Of a DNA stretch of 64,000 nt, positions 34,874 to 44,761 are shown piece by piece. The stretch spans positions 1 through 64,000 of the forward strand of contig CALXVG010000002.1 of NCBI GenBank assembly GCA_944391955.1, read 5' to 3'. Made by a program: the position numbers and the translations under genes. The stretch's first letter is position 1. The number at the start of each line of letters is the position of its first letter. Under the pieces are notes generated by a model. The model was not told the DNA's origin, ran no database searches, and saw only the letters and a list, made by a program, of their open reading frames with translations. The DNA comes from an uncultured Clostridia bacterium (GTDB lineage Bacteria; Bacillota; Clostridia; TANB77; CAG-508).

Positions 34874-36097
34874 ATGGAAAACAAAGTATTTATAGATTTA
34901 GATAAAAAAGAAGAATTACCATCAATTAATCTATTTACTGGAAGAATTGATATAAAGAAAAATGGAAGAATAATAGTTAAAAATTCTGTACTTGAAGACA
35001 TAGACACTCTTACAGAAAATGAATTAGAATATATACTTACAAATTTTAAGGAATATCTTTCGCCTGTACTAACAAGTATATATATTCCGAATGCAACTCA
35101 AATGGAAGTTATAAAAAAAGTAGCACCTGAATTTAAGGTAAGGTTTAAAACGGAAAAATCAGGTGCTAATAAAATAGTGCCAATAAGCCCAGATGAATTT
35201 TTTGAAGGAGAAAAAATATTTGACAGTATTATAGAGGGAATAAATCCAGAATGGACAGAGCTACAAAAATATAAATACTTATATAATCAAACAGGTACGA
35301 TCCTTTCATATGATTTAAACGTATTACAACATACAAGTAATTCAAACTTTCATGAAAAGTACTCTAGAAATATATTTACATCAGTATCAAAAAATTGGGG
35401 AATATGTGCCGCATTTGCAGCAATATATGATTATTTATGTTATAAATCTAATCTAGACAGTACTATTTTATCAGAAGACGAGCATGATTACGTAATGATA
35501 AGCGATTCCAAAGGAGAAGATTATCTAACAGATCCTACTTATGATGCAGCTAGATTAAAGTTCGGATTAAAAAGTAGAAACTTTGCTGTTCCAAAAGAAA
35601 AATTTGAAGAAAACGCACATAATTTAAAACAAACAGAAGCGGATGAATATGAATTTGCAAGTATAGATGATGACACAATAAATAAAATAGATGAAAGTAT
35701 AGGCTATCTAGAAAATTTCGGAGGAAGCTATACAGATGAAACACTATCTAAAATTGCAAATAACTTAGAAGGAACTACTTTTAATGAAAAAGCAATTAAT
35801 TTTATTGAAAGAATTAGAGAAATAAAAACAATAGGAAGACCAACAGATGCAGACTATGTAGAAATAATAAAATGGATATTATCGCAAAGTACAGATATAG
35901 AGTTTGCAAAAAGAGTAAAAGTAGCTAGTTATGCATATGAAGATACAAAAGAACTACCAAGAAAAATTGTACTAAGAATAGATGATATAAATAAAAGATA
36001 TTATGAATTTGATTATACAACTAAAGAATACCTGGAAATTGCAGAATCAGACTTAATAAGAGAAAATAAAGAACTTGACATGGAAATAAAATATTAA
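34874..36097 (+). CDS. Transglutaminase-like cysteine-protease-fold protein
   Basis: A 407-aa protein without signal peptide. A plausible Cys-His-Asp triad lies in KNWGICAAFAAIYDYLCYKS (C about 177), EDEHDYVMIS (H about 204) and DYLTDPTYD (D). This spacing fits the transglutaminase-like superfamily, which includes peptidases and protein crosslinkers. The N-terminal 120 residues and the C-terminal 170 have no family I recognise. SD AAAGGAG. Monocistronic, ending at a terminator. Function is unknown. Confidence 0.6.
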   Translation: MENKVFIDLDKKEELPSINLFTGRIDIKKNGRIIVKNSVLEDIDTLTENELEYILTNFKEYLSPVLTSIYIPNATQMEVIKKVAPEFKVRFKTEKSGANKIVPISPDEFFEGEKIFDSIIEGINPEWTELQKYKYLYNQTGTILSYDLNVLQHTSNSNFHEKYSRNIFTSVSKNWGICAAFAAIYDYLCYKSNLDSTILSEDEHDYVMISDSKGEDYLTDPTYDAARLKFGLKSRNFAVPKEKFEENAHNLKQTEADEYEFASIDDDTINKIDESIGYLENFGGSYTDETLSKIANNLEGTTFNEKAINFIERIREIKTIGRPTDADYVEIIKWILSQSTDIEFAKRVKVASYAYEDTKELPRKIVLRIDDINKRYYEFDYTTKEYLEIAESDLIRENKELDMEIKY

Positions 36098-36111
36098 TAA
36101 TTACATAAAAA

Positions 36112-36143
36112 AATAAAAAGGGTAAAATTATCCTTTTTTTTTT
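36112..36143 (+). terminator. Terminator after the transglutaminase-like gene
   Basis: AAAGGGTAA faces TTATCCTTT with a long T run after it. Confidence 0.75.
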
Positions 36144-36150
36144 GAAAATA

Positions 36151-36179
36151 TTGTTTATTTATTATATAAATAGTATAAT
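36151..36179 (+). promoter_or_regulatory. Promoter of the serpin gene
   Basis: TTGTTT (36151-36156), 17 nt, TATAAT (36174-36179). Confidence 0.65.
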
Positions 36180-36208
36180 AAATTATATTAAACTAAGGAG
36201 GAGAAAAA

Positions 36209-37558
36209 ATGGGTGATAAGAAACAATTAAAAATCAAACTATCTATAGCAATACTTATAAGCATAATCATCATAGCACTAATTTGTGCAACAATTTATTT
36301 CACATTCTTTTATAGCAAAAACACAGAAAATAATAATCAAATTCAGAGTAGTACCGAAGATAATTCTACATATCAGGAACCAACAATAGAAGGAGAAAAA
36401 AAGAATCCTACTGTTGTAGGAGATAAAGATTTTGAACTAAGTTTTTTACAAATAGAAAACAAGCAAGAAAATATGGTATATAGTCCATTATCAATAAAAT
36501 ATGCATTAAAAATGTTACAAGAAGGGGCAAATGGAAACACATATGAGCAAATAGGAAAAGTAGTAGGAAATTCAGATTTGCAAAAATACCCAAATATTGA
36601 AAACACCCTATCACTAGCAAACGGAATATTTATAAGAGATACATATTATCAATATGTAAAAGATAATTATATAAACATATTAACTAATAAATATAATGCT
36701 GAAATAAAACAAGATGAATTTCAAAATGCAAAGAATGCAAATGATTGGATATCAGAAAAAACTTTTGGAAAAATTGAAAATATGTTAAATGATGACTTAG
36801 TAACAAATCCTGACTTACAAATGTTATTAATTAATGCTTTGGCAATAGACATGGAATGGAAAGTTCAATTTGAAAAAAGAATGACATATGGACGAGATTT
36901 TTATTTAGCAGATGGAACAAATATGACAGCAACTACAATGAAAAGGGAAACATCATCAGATGATATATCATATTATATAGGAGATAATATAACAGCTTTA
37001 ACAATAGATTTAAAGGAATATGAAGGAACACAGTTAGAATTTATGGCAATTATGCCAGATGATGATTTAGAAGGATATGTAAATACTTTAACAACTCAAA
37101 CAATAGAAGAAATAACTAAAAATCTAAAATTAGCATCAAATACAAAAGCAGGAGTAGATATATATATACCAAAATTTGAATTTGATTATAATTTAGGACT
37201 AAAAACAGATTTAATAAACTTAGGCATTACAGATGCATTTGACAGAAACTTAGCAGATTTTTCTAATATGGCAGATTTAGAAAAAACACAAAAAAACTTA
37301 TATGTATCAGAGGCACTTCATAAAGCAAATATAGAATTTTCAGAAGAAGGAATAAAAGCAGCAGCAGTTACAGTTATTATGGTAAGTGATAATGCCTCAA
37401 TAATAATTGAAGAAGAAAAACCAATAGAAATAAAAATAGATAAACCATTTGTATTTTTAATTAGAGACAAGGAGACAAAAGAAATATGGTTTGTTGGAAC
37501 AGTGTATGAACCTAATTCTTGGGAAGATGATAAAGAAGAATATAGTATGCAACATTAA
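36209..37558 (+). CDS. Membrane-anchored serpin
   Basis: A 449-aa serpin. A signal-anchor helix (about 10-34) and an Asn/Ser/Glu linker (to about 70) precede the serpin fold: VYSPLSIKYALKMLQEGANG, NDWISEKTFGKIENML, LINALAIDMEWKVQF, the hinge EFSEEGIKAAAVTVIMV and the C-terminal IKIDKPFVFLIRDKETKE. The small-residue hinge means it is probably inhibitory. Counting from the hinge puts the scissile bond near Ser-Asp-Asn/Ala-Ser, but P1 is uncertain. It would act outside the cell against host or microbial proteases. Serpins are sporadic in bacteria. SD AAGGAGGAG. Confidence 0.9.
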   Translation: MGDKKQLKIKLSIAILISIIIIALICATIYFTFFYSKNTENNNQIQSSTEDNSTYQEPTIEGEKKNPTVVGDKDFELSFLQIENKQENMVYSPLSIKYALKMLQEGANGNTYEQIGKVVGNSDLQKYPNIENTLSLANGIFIRDTYYQYVKDNYINILTNKYNAEIKQDEFQNAKNANDWISEKTFGKIENMLNDDLVTNPDLQMLLINALAIDMEWKVQFEKRMTYGRDFYLADGTNMTATTMKRETSSDDISYYIGDNITALTIDLKEYEGTQLEFMAIMPDDDLEGYVNTLTTQTIEEITKNLKLASNTKAGVDIYIPKFEFDYNLGLKTDLINLGITDAFDRNLADFSNMADLEKTQKNLYVSEALHKANIEFSEEGIKAAAVTVIMVSDNASIIIEEEKPIEIKIDKPFVFLIRDKETKEIWFVGTVYEPNSWEDDKEEYSMQH

Positions 37559-37567
37559 TTAATAAAA

Positions 37568-37600
37568 AGAAATAGTAGATTTTATCTACTATTTTTTTAA
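37568..37600 (+). terminator. Terminator after the serpin gene
   Basis: AAATAGTAGA faces TCTACTATTT with T tail. Confidence 0.85.
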
Positions 37601-37704
37601 ATTATTATTCACAATTAGTGGAAAAAAACTATTAAATGTGATATAGTATTTTTGATTTTCATAAAATAAATATTAGTAAAGATAAAATAAGAATAGGAGA
37701 CAAA

Positions 37705-38745
37705 ATGAACAGGAATGTAAGGAACATTAGAAATTTCATATTATTTTTAGCATTAATTATTTTAACTTTTTACATATTATTAAAAGATGAAGATATTACA
37801 CAAATATTAGACATTTTGAAATCAGTAAAAATACAATATGTGATTATAGGGATGGCATGTATGGCGATATATGTACTCTGTGAAGCAATTAATATAGGTA
37901 GATCTTTAAAAATGCTACACGAAAAATCAAATATTATAAAAAACATAAAATATGCACTAATTGGTTTCTTTTTCAGTAGCATCACACCAGCAGCCAGTGG
38001 TGGTCAACCAATGCAAATATATTATATGAGTAAAGAAAAAATTCCAGTTGCAAGTTCAACACTAGCACTTTTGGTGAACTTAACAAGTATGCAAATAATA
38101 ACAATAAGTGTTGCATTAATAAGTTTATGTTTTTGTAACCAATACTTAAACAACTTTTTAATTATCTTTTTTTGTATAGGAATATTATTAAATGCATCAG
38201 CTTTAGCATTATTATTTGTAGCAATTTTTTCTAAGAAATTATCAAATGGATTAATAAGTATATCTGTGAAATTTTTAAAATTTTTCAGAATAAAAAATAT
38301 AGAAGGAAAAAAAGAAAAACTTGAAAAAGCAGTACAAGATTATCAAGAAAATGCGATAATTCTAAAAAATCATAAAAAACTTATGATAAAAGTAATATTA
38401 ACAACATTTATTCAATTTATGTTTTATTATAGTACAACATATTGGACATATAGAGCACTAGGATTTGCAGAACATAGTATAATTGAGATAATAATGATGC
38501 AATCTGTATTATTTGCAACAGTTTCAGGGATACCTTCTCCAGGAGCGGTTGGAGTAACAGAAGGAGCATTCACAGAAATATTTAGAAATATATATGCATC
38601 AAGCATGATGAGTACAGCAGTATTACTAAATAGAGGAATTAATTTCTATTTACTAGTACTTGTTAGCGGTATTATTACAATTATAAACCATGTAAAAGTA
38701 AACATTAAAACTAAAAAAGTTGAAATGGCAAGTACAGAAAACTAA
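37705..38745 (+). CDS. Flippase-like membrane protein (LPG synthase TM/UPF0104 family)
   Basis: A 346-aa protein with about eight membrane helices. The family motif FFSSITPAASGGQPMQIYYM and the later SGIPSPGAVGVTEGAFTEIF identify the lysylphosphatidylglycerol-synthase TM-region/AglD-like flippase family, lacking the MprF catalytic domain. Such proteins move or modify lipid-linked intermediates. It is followed at 29 bp by a GT-C glycosyltransferase, so a role in handling lipid-linked sugars is likely. Confidence 0.85.
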   Translation: MNRNVRNIRNFILFLALIILTFYILLKDEDITQILDILKSVKIQYVIIGMACMAIYVLCEAINIGRSLKMLHEKSNIIKNIKYALIGFFFSSITPAASGGQPMQIYYMSKEKIPVASSTLALLVNLTSMQIITISVALISLCFCNQYLNNFLIIFFCIGILLNASALALLFVAIFSKKLSNGLISISVKFLKFFRIKNIEGKKEKLEKAVQDYQENAIILKNHKKLMIKVILTTFIQFMFYYSTTYWTYRALGFAEHSIIEIIMMQSVLFATVSGIPSPGAVGVTEGAFTEIFRNIYASSMMSTAVLLNRGINFYLLVLVSGIITIINHVKVNIKTKKVEMASTEN

Positions 38746-38774
38746 TTTTCATCATAATTTTTAAGGAGAAAAAA

Positions 38775-40469
38775 GTGAATAAAAGAAAATTTATTTTTCA
38801 AATAATTTTTATAAGCATATTTGCTCTATTTATACGTTCATTATTGATTAAATATATATCTGGCGATATGCGTGATTATTTATTAGTATGGATGGAACAG
38901 ATAGAAAATAATGGAGGGATAAGAGCATTAAGCCTAGAAATAGGAAACTATAATATAATATATCTCTTCTTTTTAGCAATATTCACATATATTCCATTAC
39001 CTGGAATAGTAACAATTAAGATGTTTTCAATTATTTTTGACTTTATATTAGCCATAGCAGGTGCAACAATTGTTAAGCATTTAACAAAAAATTCAGAACA
39101 TAAAAATGAAATATTTTTATCATCATATTTCATATTATTAATGTTGCCTACAGTTGTGCTTAATTCATCACTGTGGGGACAATGTGATTCAATATATACT
39201 GCATTTATAATATTATCTATTATGTTTCTAATAAAAGAAAAATACTTATTATCAATTATAATGTTAGGAATTTCTTTTTCATTTAAATTACAAGCAGTAT
39301 TTATATTTCCTTTATATGGTCTTATCTATTTAGGAAAAAGAAAATTTCCATTTTACTATTTCTTTTTAATACCAATTATAAATGTTGTTAGCTGGTTACC
39401 AGCATTATTAAATGGAAGAAGCTTTTTAAGTTGCCTAGAAATTTATTTAGGACAAACAGAGATGATGAACAATCATATAAACAAAAACTTTATAAATATT
39501 TATAACTTTATAGCACAATCTAATACTACGCTTATTCCTGATATGAGTGGCACTATGGGATATATAGGCATGACAATTTTAGCAATAATATTTGTTATAG
39601 TTTCGATTTTAACAGTTATGAAAAAGCCAGATATAAAAGGAGAATCGATGCTCTTAATTGGAATATGGGGAATAATAATCTCAACATTTCTTTTACCTAA
39701 TATGCATGAAAGATATATATATTTAGCAGATGTATTATCAATTATTTATGTTATAACATATAAGAAAAATATTTTAATGGCTTTAATAATAAACTTCATA
39801 TCACTTTATCTATATTATATCTATTTAGAAGGAAAATTGTTGATTGCTATTCCACCAATTTTAATGGCAATAGTATATCTAGCATTAGTTACATATTTAA
39901 CTGTTGAGATTATATATATGATTATCAAATTAAACAGTATTAAAGTCAGAGTAAATAAACAGAATGAAGGAATAATAAAATTCCCAAACTATAACATTAA
40001 TGGAACAGCTTTTTTTGGAAAAAATGGATTAACAAAAGATAAAAAAGAAGGAGATTTAAAAACTCCTATTGGTAAATTCAAATTGGGAATAATTCTAGGA
40101 ATGAAACCAAAAGATGAAATAAAATTAGATGAGAAATTAAATTATAAACAAATTACAAAAAATATGTATTGGGTAGATGATTCAAAATCAAAGTATTATA
40201 ATCAATTAGTAGATATTACAGAAGTTGAAAAAGACTGGAAAACAGCCGAACACTTAATTGATTTCCCAGAACAATATGAATATCTAATTGAAATAAAAAC
40301 TAACCCAAAAAACATACCAGAAAAGGGTAGTGCAATATTTTTGCATTGTTCTAAAAAGAAATATACAGCAGGGTGTGTATCAACAGACTCAAAAACAATG
40401 CAAGAACTATTAACAAAAATCAATAAAAAAACTATGATAGAAATAACATCAGAGACAATAACAACTTAA
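38775..40469 (+). CDS. GT-C glycosyltransferase fused to an L,D-transpeptidase-like domain
   Basis: A 564-aa fusion. Residues 1-390 hold 9-11 membrane helices of a PMT-like GT-C transferase: SGDMRDYLLVWMEQIENNGG carries the acidic first-loop motif, and SSLWGQCDSIYTAF and LPNMHERYIYLADV are typical of the mannosyltransferase group. Residues about 400-564 match a YkuD-like (COG3786 type) fold: KKEGDLKTPIGKFKLG, and IFLHCSKKKYTAGCVS with His524 and Cys534 as likely catalytic residues. The start is ATG or GTG near 38775 (GTG with SD AAGGAG). The domain pairing would join sugar transfer from a lipid donor with peptidoglycan attachment on the same outer face of the membrane; that is inference. Confidence 0.8.
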   Translation: MNKRKFIFQIIFISIFALFIRSLLIKYISGDMRDYLLVWMEQIENNGGIRALSLEIGNYNIIYLFFLAIFTYIPLPGIVTIKMFSIIFDFILAIAGATIVKHLTKNSEHKNEIFLSSYFILLMLPTVVLNSSLWGQCDSIYTAFIILSIMFLIKEKYLLSIIMLGISFSFKLQAVFIFPLYGLIYLGKRKFPFYYFFLIPIINVVSWLPALLNGRSFLSCLEIYLGQTEMMNNHINKNFINIYNFIAQSNTTLIPDMSGTMGYIGMTILAIIFVIVSILTVMKKPDIKGESMLLIGIWGIIISTFLLPNMHERYIYLADVLSIIYVITYKKNILMALIINFISLYLYYIYLEGKLLIAIPPILMAIVYLALVTYLTVEIIYMIIKLNSIKVRVNKQNEGIIKFPNYNINGTAFFGKNGLTKDKKEGDLKTPIGKFKLGIILGMKPKDEIKLDEKLNYKQITKNMYWVDDSKSKYYNQLVDITEVEKDWKTAEHLIDFPEQYEYLIEIKTNPKNIPEKGSAIFLHCSKKKYTAGCVSTDSKTMQELLTKINKKTMIEITSETITT

Positions 40470-40506
40470 TAAGATAGCAAAACAATATTTAAGAGGAGAA
40501 CAACAA

Positions 40507-42060
40507 ATGAATGTAAAAGAAAAAATAAAAAAATGTTCCAAAGCAGATATATTATTAATGTTAATATTAGTAATAGGAATACTAATTAGAATTATTGGAA
40601 TTGATAGTATGCCAAATGCTATAAATTGTGATGAAGCATCTTCTGCATATGAAGCGTATTCAATGCTAAACTATGGAACAGACAGAAATGGAAATCAGCT
40701 ACCAGCATTTTTAGTATCATGGGGTGGAGGACAAAATGTATTACTATCATATTTAATGATACCATTTATCAAGATATTAGGATTAAATCTATTTGCTATA
40801 AGATTACCAATGGCACTTCTTGGCTGTATATCATTAATTATTATGTATTTATTGTTAAGAAAGATAGCTAATAAAAAAATAGCTATAATAGGATTAGCAT
40901 TTTTTGCAATATGCCCATGGCATATAATGAAAAGCAGATGGGGGTTAGAATCTAATTTATTTCCTGATTTAATACTTATATTTGCATATTTATTAATAAA
41001 AGGTTTAGAAGATAAAAACAAGATAGTATATTATTTAGCCTTTGTAGTAGCAGGACTAAGTGCATATTCATATGGTACATCATATTATTTTTTACCAGTG
41101 CTTTTAATACCATTATTAATAGTTTTGATAAAAAAAGAAAAAGTAACTATAAAACAAGCAATTATATCAATTGCAATTGTAGGATTTGTCTCACTACCAG
41201 TAATATTATATGTTATTATAAATACATTAGGTTTAGAACAAATAAACTTGCCATTTTTAACAGTACCAAAATTAGAAGTAAATAGATATCAAGAATTAAC
41301 ATCAATTTTTTCAAGTGAATTTTTTAAAGAAAGCTTTACAAATTTAATTACTGGGTTAGGAATATTAATATGGCAGACAGATGGACTACCATGGAATAGT
41401 TTACCATATTTCGGTACAATATATATGTATTCTATATTGTTTACAGTAATAGGAATTATCAATTCTTTCAAAAGGAAAAAATTAATTAAAGTAGAATATA
41501 ATTATTTATTTAATATATGGTTTATTGTATCTATGATTTTAATGATTATTTGTGAACCAAACATAAATAGAATAAATATTATTATGATACCAATAATCTA
41601 TTACACAATAATGGGAATATGTATTGTTGTAACAAAATTGAAAAAAATATGGATTCCCATATTGGCATTATACATAATTTCTTTTGGATTATTTACTTAT
41701 AAATATTTCCAAGAAGATTGTGATACATATGGTACTTTCCAAGGACATCTGCAAGAAGTAATAGAGTATGTAGACAAAATCGAAGACAGAGATATTTATA
41801 TAACAAACAGCATTCATTCAAATTATATATATGTATTATTCTATACACAATATAACACAAGAGATTTTGTGGAAACAGTGAACTATGAGAATGAATATGT
41901 TCAATTTAAAAATGTATTATCATTCGGAAAATATCATTTCGAAAATATAAAAGAGATAAATCCAGAAAATGTATATGTTATGAGAAAATCTGACATGAAA
42001 AAATATGATTTAGAAGGATATAAAATTACAGAATTTGAAAAATATATCGTAATAGAATAG
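40507..42060 (+). CDS. GT-C family glycosyltransferase (ArnT/PMT-like)
   Basis: A 517-aa membrane enzyme with about ten helices. The first extracellular loop has INCDEASSAYEAYSMLNYG with the acidic residues of ArnT/PMT enzymes, and RLPMALLGCISLIIMYLLLR follows. The C-terminal 90 residues are a soluble extracellular domain. It uses a polyprenyl-phosphate sugar donor; acceptor unknown. SD AGAGGAG. It is the third gene of the flippase-GT-GT run. Confidence 0.85.
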   Translation: MNVKEKIKKCSKADILLMLILVIGILIRIIGIDSMPNAINCDEASSAYEAYSMLNYGTDRNGNQLPAFLVSWGGGQNVLLSYLMIPFIKILGLNLFAIRLPMALLGCISLIIMYLLLRKIANKKIAIIGLAFFAICPWHIMKSRWGLESNLFPDLILIFAYLLIKGLEDKNKIVYYLAFVVAGLSAYSYGTSYYFLPVLLIPLLIVLIKKEKVTIKQAIISIAIVGFVSLPVILYVIINTLGLEQINLPFLTVPKLEVNRYQELTSIFSSEFFKESFTNLITGLGILIWQTDGLPWNSLPYFGTIYMYSILFTVIGIINSFKRKKLIKVEYNYLFNIWFIVSMILMIICEPNINRINIIMIPIIYYTIMGICIVVTKLKKIWIPILALYIISFGLFTYKYFQEDCDTYGTFQGHLQEVIEYVDKIEDRDIYITNSIHSNYIYVLFYTQYNTRDFVETVNYENEYVQFKNVLSFGKYHFENIKEINPENVYVMRKSDMKKYDLEGYKITEFEKYIVIE

Positions 42061-42077
42061 AGTTTGAGGAGGACATA

Positions 42078-44747
42078 TTGGAAAAGTTAGTTTTAATTGA
42101 TGGAAATAGTATAATAAATAGAGCATTTTACGGAGTTATGAATAATAGACTTCTTATGACAGAAGATGGAACATATACAAATGCAATTTATGGATTTCTA
42201 GCTATACTATTTAAAATTACAGAAGACATTAATCCAGAATATTTAGTAGTAGCATTTGATTTAAAAGCACCAACATTTAGACATAAGATGTATGAAGGAT
42301 ATAAAGCAAACAGAAAGGGTATGCCAAATGAACTTGCTATGCAAATGCCAATACTAAAAGACATTTTAAGAGCAATGAATATCAAAGTGATAGAAAAAGA
42401 AGGATATGAGGCAGATGACATATTAGGAACTTTGGCAAAATGGGGACAAAAAGAAAACTTAGATGTAACTATATTAACAGGAGATAGAGATAGTTTTCAA
42501 TTAGTAGATAAAAATATAAGAGTTAGAATACCACACACGTCTCAAGGAAAAACTGAAACAGATGAATATACAGTAGAGAAAATCATCGAAAAATATGGTT
42601 TGCCACCAAAAAGTCTAATAGAAGTAAAAGGATTAGCAGGAGACAGTTCAGACAATATACCAGGAATTCCAGGAGTAGGAGAAAAAACAGCAATAAACCT
42701 AGTAAAACAATATAAAAATATAGAAGAAATATACAAAAATATAAACGACTTTAAGGGAAAATTAAAAGAAAAAATAGAGCAAAATGAGGAATTAGCATTA
42801 TTATCTAGAAAACTAGGAACTATCAATATAGACTCACCGATAGAGAAAAACTTAAGTGAAATGAAATTAGAAGAATGGAATAAGGAAGAAGTATACAAAA
42901 TATTTAAAAAGCTACAATTTAATAAGTTTATAGAAAGATTTAATTTGCGTAATGAAGCAAAAGAAGAAACAGAATTAGAAATCCAATATGATAAAAATAT
43001 AACTTTAGAGAAAATAGAAAAAATAAAAAATGAAATAGAAACAAAGAAAAAAATGTTTTACTATATAGTTACTCAAGAAGAACAAGGACAAGGCATTATA
43101 AATAAAAAAATAGTTGGAGTAGCAATATATTCAGAAGCGGAAAATAAATCATATATAATGGGTGATATACAAGAATTAAAAAATATATTTGAAGATACAT
43201 CTATTTTAAAAATAGGATATAAACAAAAACAAGATTATATTTTATTAAAAGAATTGGGAATAAATCCAGAAAACTTAATGTTTGATGCGGAGATTGCAGG
43301 CTATTTATTAAATTCGAATATAAATAAATATAGTATAGAATATCTAACAAATGAATATTTAGGAAAAGATATATCAGAATATTTAGATAAAAAAAGTACA
43401 AATCAAAATGAACAATTAAACATTTTTGATATACAACCAGAAGAAAATGATATAACACCATACATTTATAGTTATTTCATAAATAAACTATATTATGTAT
43501 TAACAGAAAAAATGAAAGAAACAGAAACACTACAATTATTTGAAGAAATAGAGATGCCACTTATTGAAGTCTTAGCAGATATGCAATATACAGGAATATA
43601 TGCAGACAAAGAAGAATTATTAGAATTCGGAAATGACTTAAAAGAAAGATTAGAACAGTTATCAAAAGAAATATATGAATTAGCTGGAGAAGAGTTTAAT
43701 ATAAATTCTCCAAAACAATTAGGAGAAATATTATTTGAAAAATTAAAATTACCACTAGGAAAGAAGAATAAAACAGGATATTCAACAAATGTAGAAATAC
43801 TAGAAAAATTAAAGAAAACACATCCAATAATAAATAAACTATTAGAATATAGGCAAATAGGAAAGCTTAATTCAACATATGTTGAAGGACTATTACCATA
43901 TATAAACAAAAAAGACAATAAAATACACTCATATTTTCATCAAACAGTAACAGCAACAGGTAGAATAAGCAGTACAGAGCCTAACTTACAAAATATACCA
44001 ACACGATTTGAACTTGGAAAAAATCTAAGAAAAGTATTCAAACCAACAGAAAATAACATATTTATAGATGCAGACTATTCACAAATAGAACTACGAGTAT
44101 TAGCACATATTTCAAATGATGAAAATATGATACAAGCATTTAACAATGATGAAGATATACACAAACAAGTTGCTTCAAAAGTATTTGATGTTCCAATGGA
44201 AGAAGTTACTGATGAAGAAAGAATGAGAGCAAAAGCAGTAAACTTTGGAATAGTGTATGGAATATCAGATTATGGGTTAGGAGAACAAATTGGGATAACT
44301 AGAAAAGAAGCAAAAGAATATATAGAACAATATTTGCAAAAATATAGAGGAATAAAACAATTTATGGACAACATTGTAGACACAGCAAAAGAACAAACAT
44401 ATGTAGAAACATTATTTCATAGAAGAAGATATGTTCCAGAATTACAATCTAATAACTATATGATAAGGCAATTTGGAAGTAGAGTAGCTATGAATACACC
44501 AATACAAGGAACAGCAGCAGATATTATGAAAAAAGCAATGTTAGAAATTTACAATGAACTAAAAAGATTAAAAATGAAATCAAAACTTATATTACAAGTT
44601 CATGATGAAGTATTAATTGAAACAAATGAAGATGAAAAAGAACAAGTAAAAGAAATATTAAAAAATAAAATGGAAAAGGTTATAAGCCTAAAAGTACCAT
44701 TAAAAATCGACATAGAAGAAGGCAAAACTCTATATGAAGCTAAATAG
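42078..44747 (+). CDS. polA: DNA polymerase I
   Basis: An 889-aa Pol I. The 5' nuclease domain (1-300) has VAFDLKAPTFRHKMYEGYKA, YEADDILGTLA and GDSSDNIPGIPGVGEKTA. The middle 3'-5' exonuclease-like domain lacks the DxE at its start (MFYYIVTQEEQGQG) and is probably inactive, as in other Firmicutes. The polymerase domain has DADYSQIELRVLAHIS, RAKAVNFGIVYGIS and QVHDEVLIE. TTG start at 42078 with SD GAGGAGG. It repairs and fills gaps. Its place among envelope genes looks positional rather than functional. Confidence 0.97.
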   Translation: MEKLVLIDGNSIINRAFYGVMNNRLLMTEDGTYTNAIYGFLAILFKITEDINPEYLVVAFDLKAPTFRHKMYEGYKANRKGMPNELAMQMPILKDILRAMNIKVIEKEGYEADDILGTLAKWGQKENLDVTILTGDRDSFQLVDKNIRVRIPHTSQGKTETDEYTVEKIIEKYGLPPKSLIEVKGLAGDSSDNIPGIPGVGEKTAINLVKQYKNIEEIYKNINDFKGKLKEKIEQNEELALLSRKLGTINIDSPIEKNLSEMKLEEWNKEEVYKIFKKLQFNKFIERFNLRNEAKEETELEIQYDKNITLEKIEKIKNEIETKKKMFYYIVTQEEQGQGIINKKIVGVAIYSEAENKSYIMGDIQELKNIFEDTSILKIGYKQKQDYILLKELGINPENLMFDAEIAGYLLNSNINKYSIEYLTNEYLGKDISEYLDKKSTNQNEQLNIFDIQPEENDITPYIYSYFINKLYYVLTEKMKETETLQLFEEIEMPLIEVLADMQYTGIYADKEELLEFGNDLKERLEQLSKEIYELAGEEFNINSPKQLGEILFEKLKLPLGKKNKTGYSTNVEILEKLKKTHPIINKLLEYRQIGKLNSTYVEGLLPYINKKDNKIHSYFHQTVTATGRISSTEPNLQNIPTRFELGKNLRKVFKPTENNIFIDADYSQIELRVLAHISNDENMIQAFNNDEDIHKQVASKVFDVPMEEVTDEERMRAKAVNFGIVYGISDYGLGEQIGITRKEAKEYIEQYLQKYRGIKQFMDNIVDTAKEQTYVETLFHRRRYVPELQSNNYMIRQFGSRVAMNTPIQGTAADIMKKAMLEIYNELKRLKMKSKLILQVHDEVLIETNEDEKEQVKEILKNKMEKVISLKVPLKIDIEEGKTLYEAK

Positions 44748-44761
44748 CAAAGGAGAAAAAT

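Noticed and set aside
42078-44747. Loss of the 3'-5' exonuclease motif in Pol I as a novelty
   Set aside because: Inactive exonuclease domains are normal in many Firmicute Pol I enzymes.
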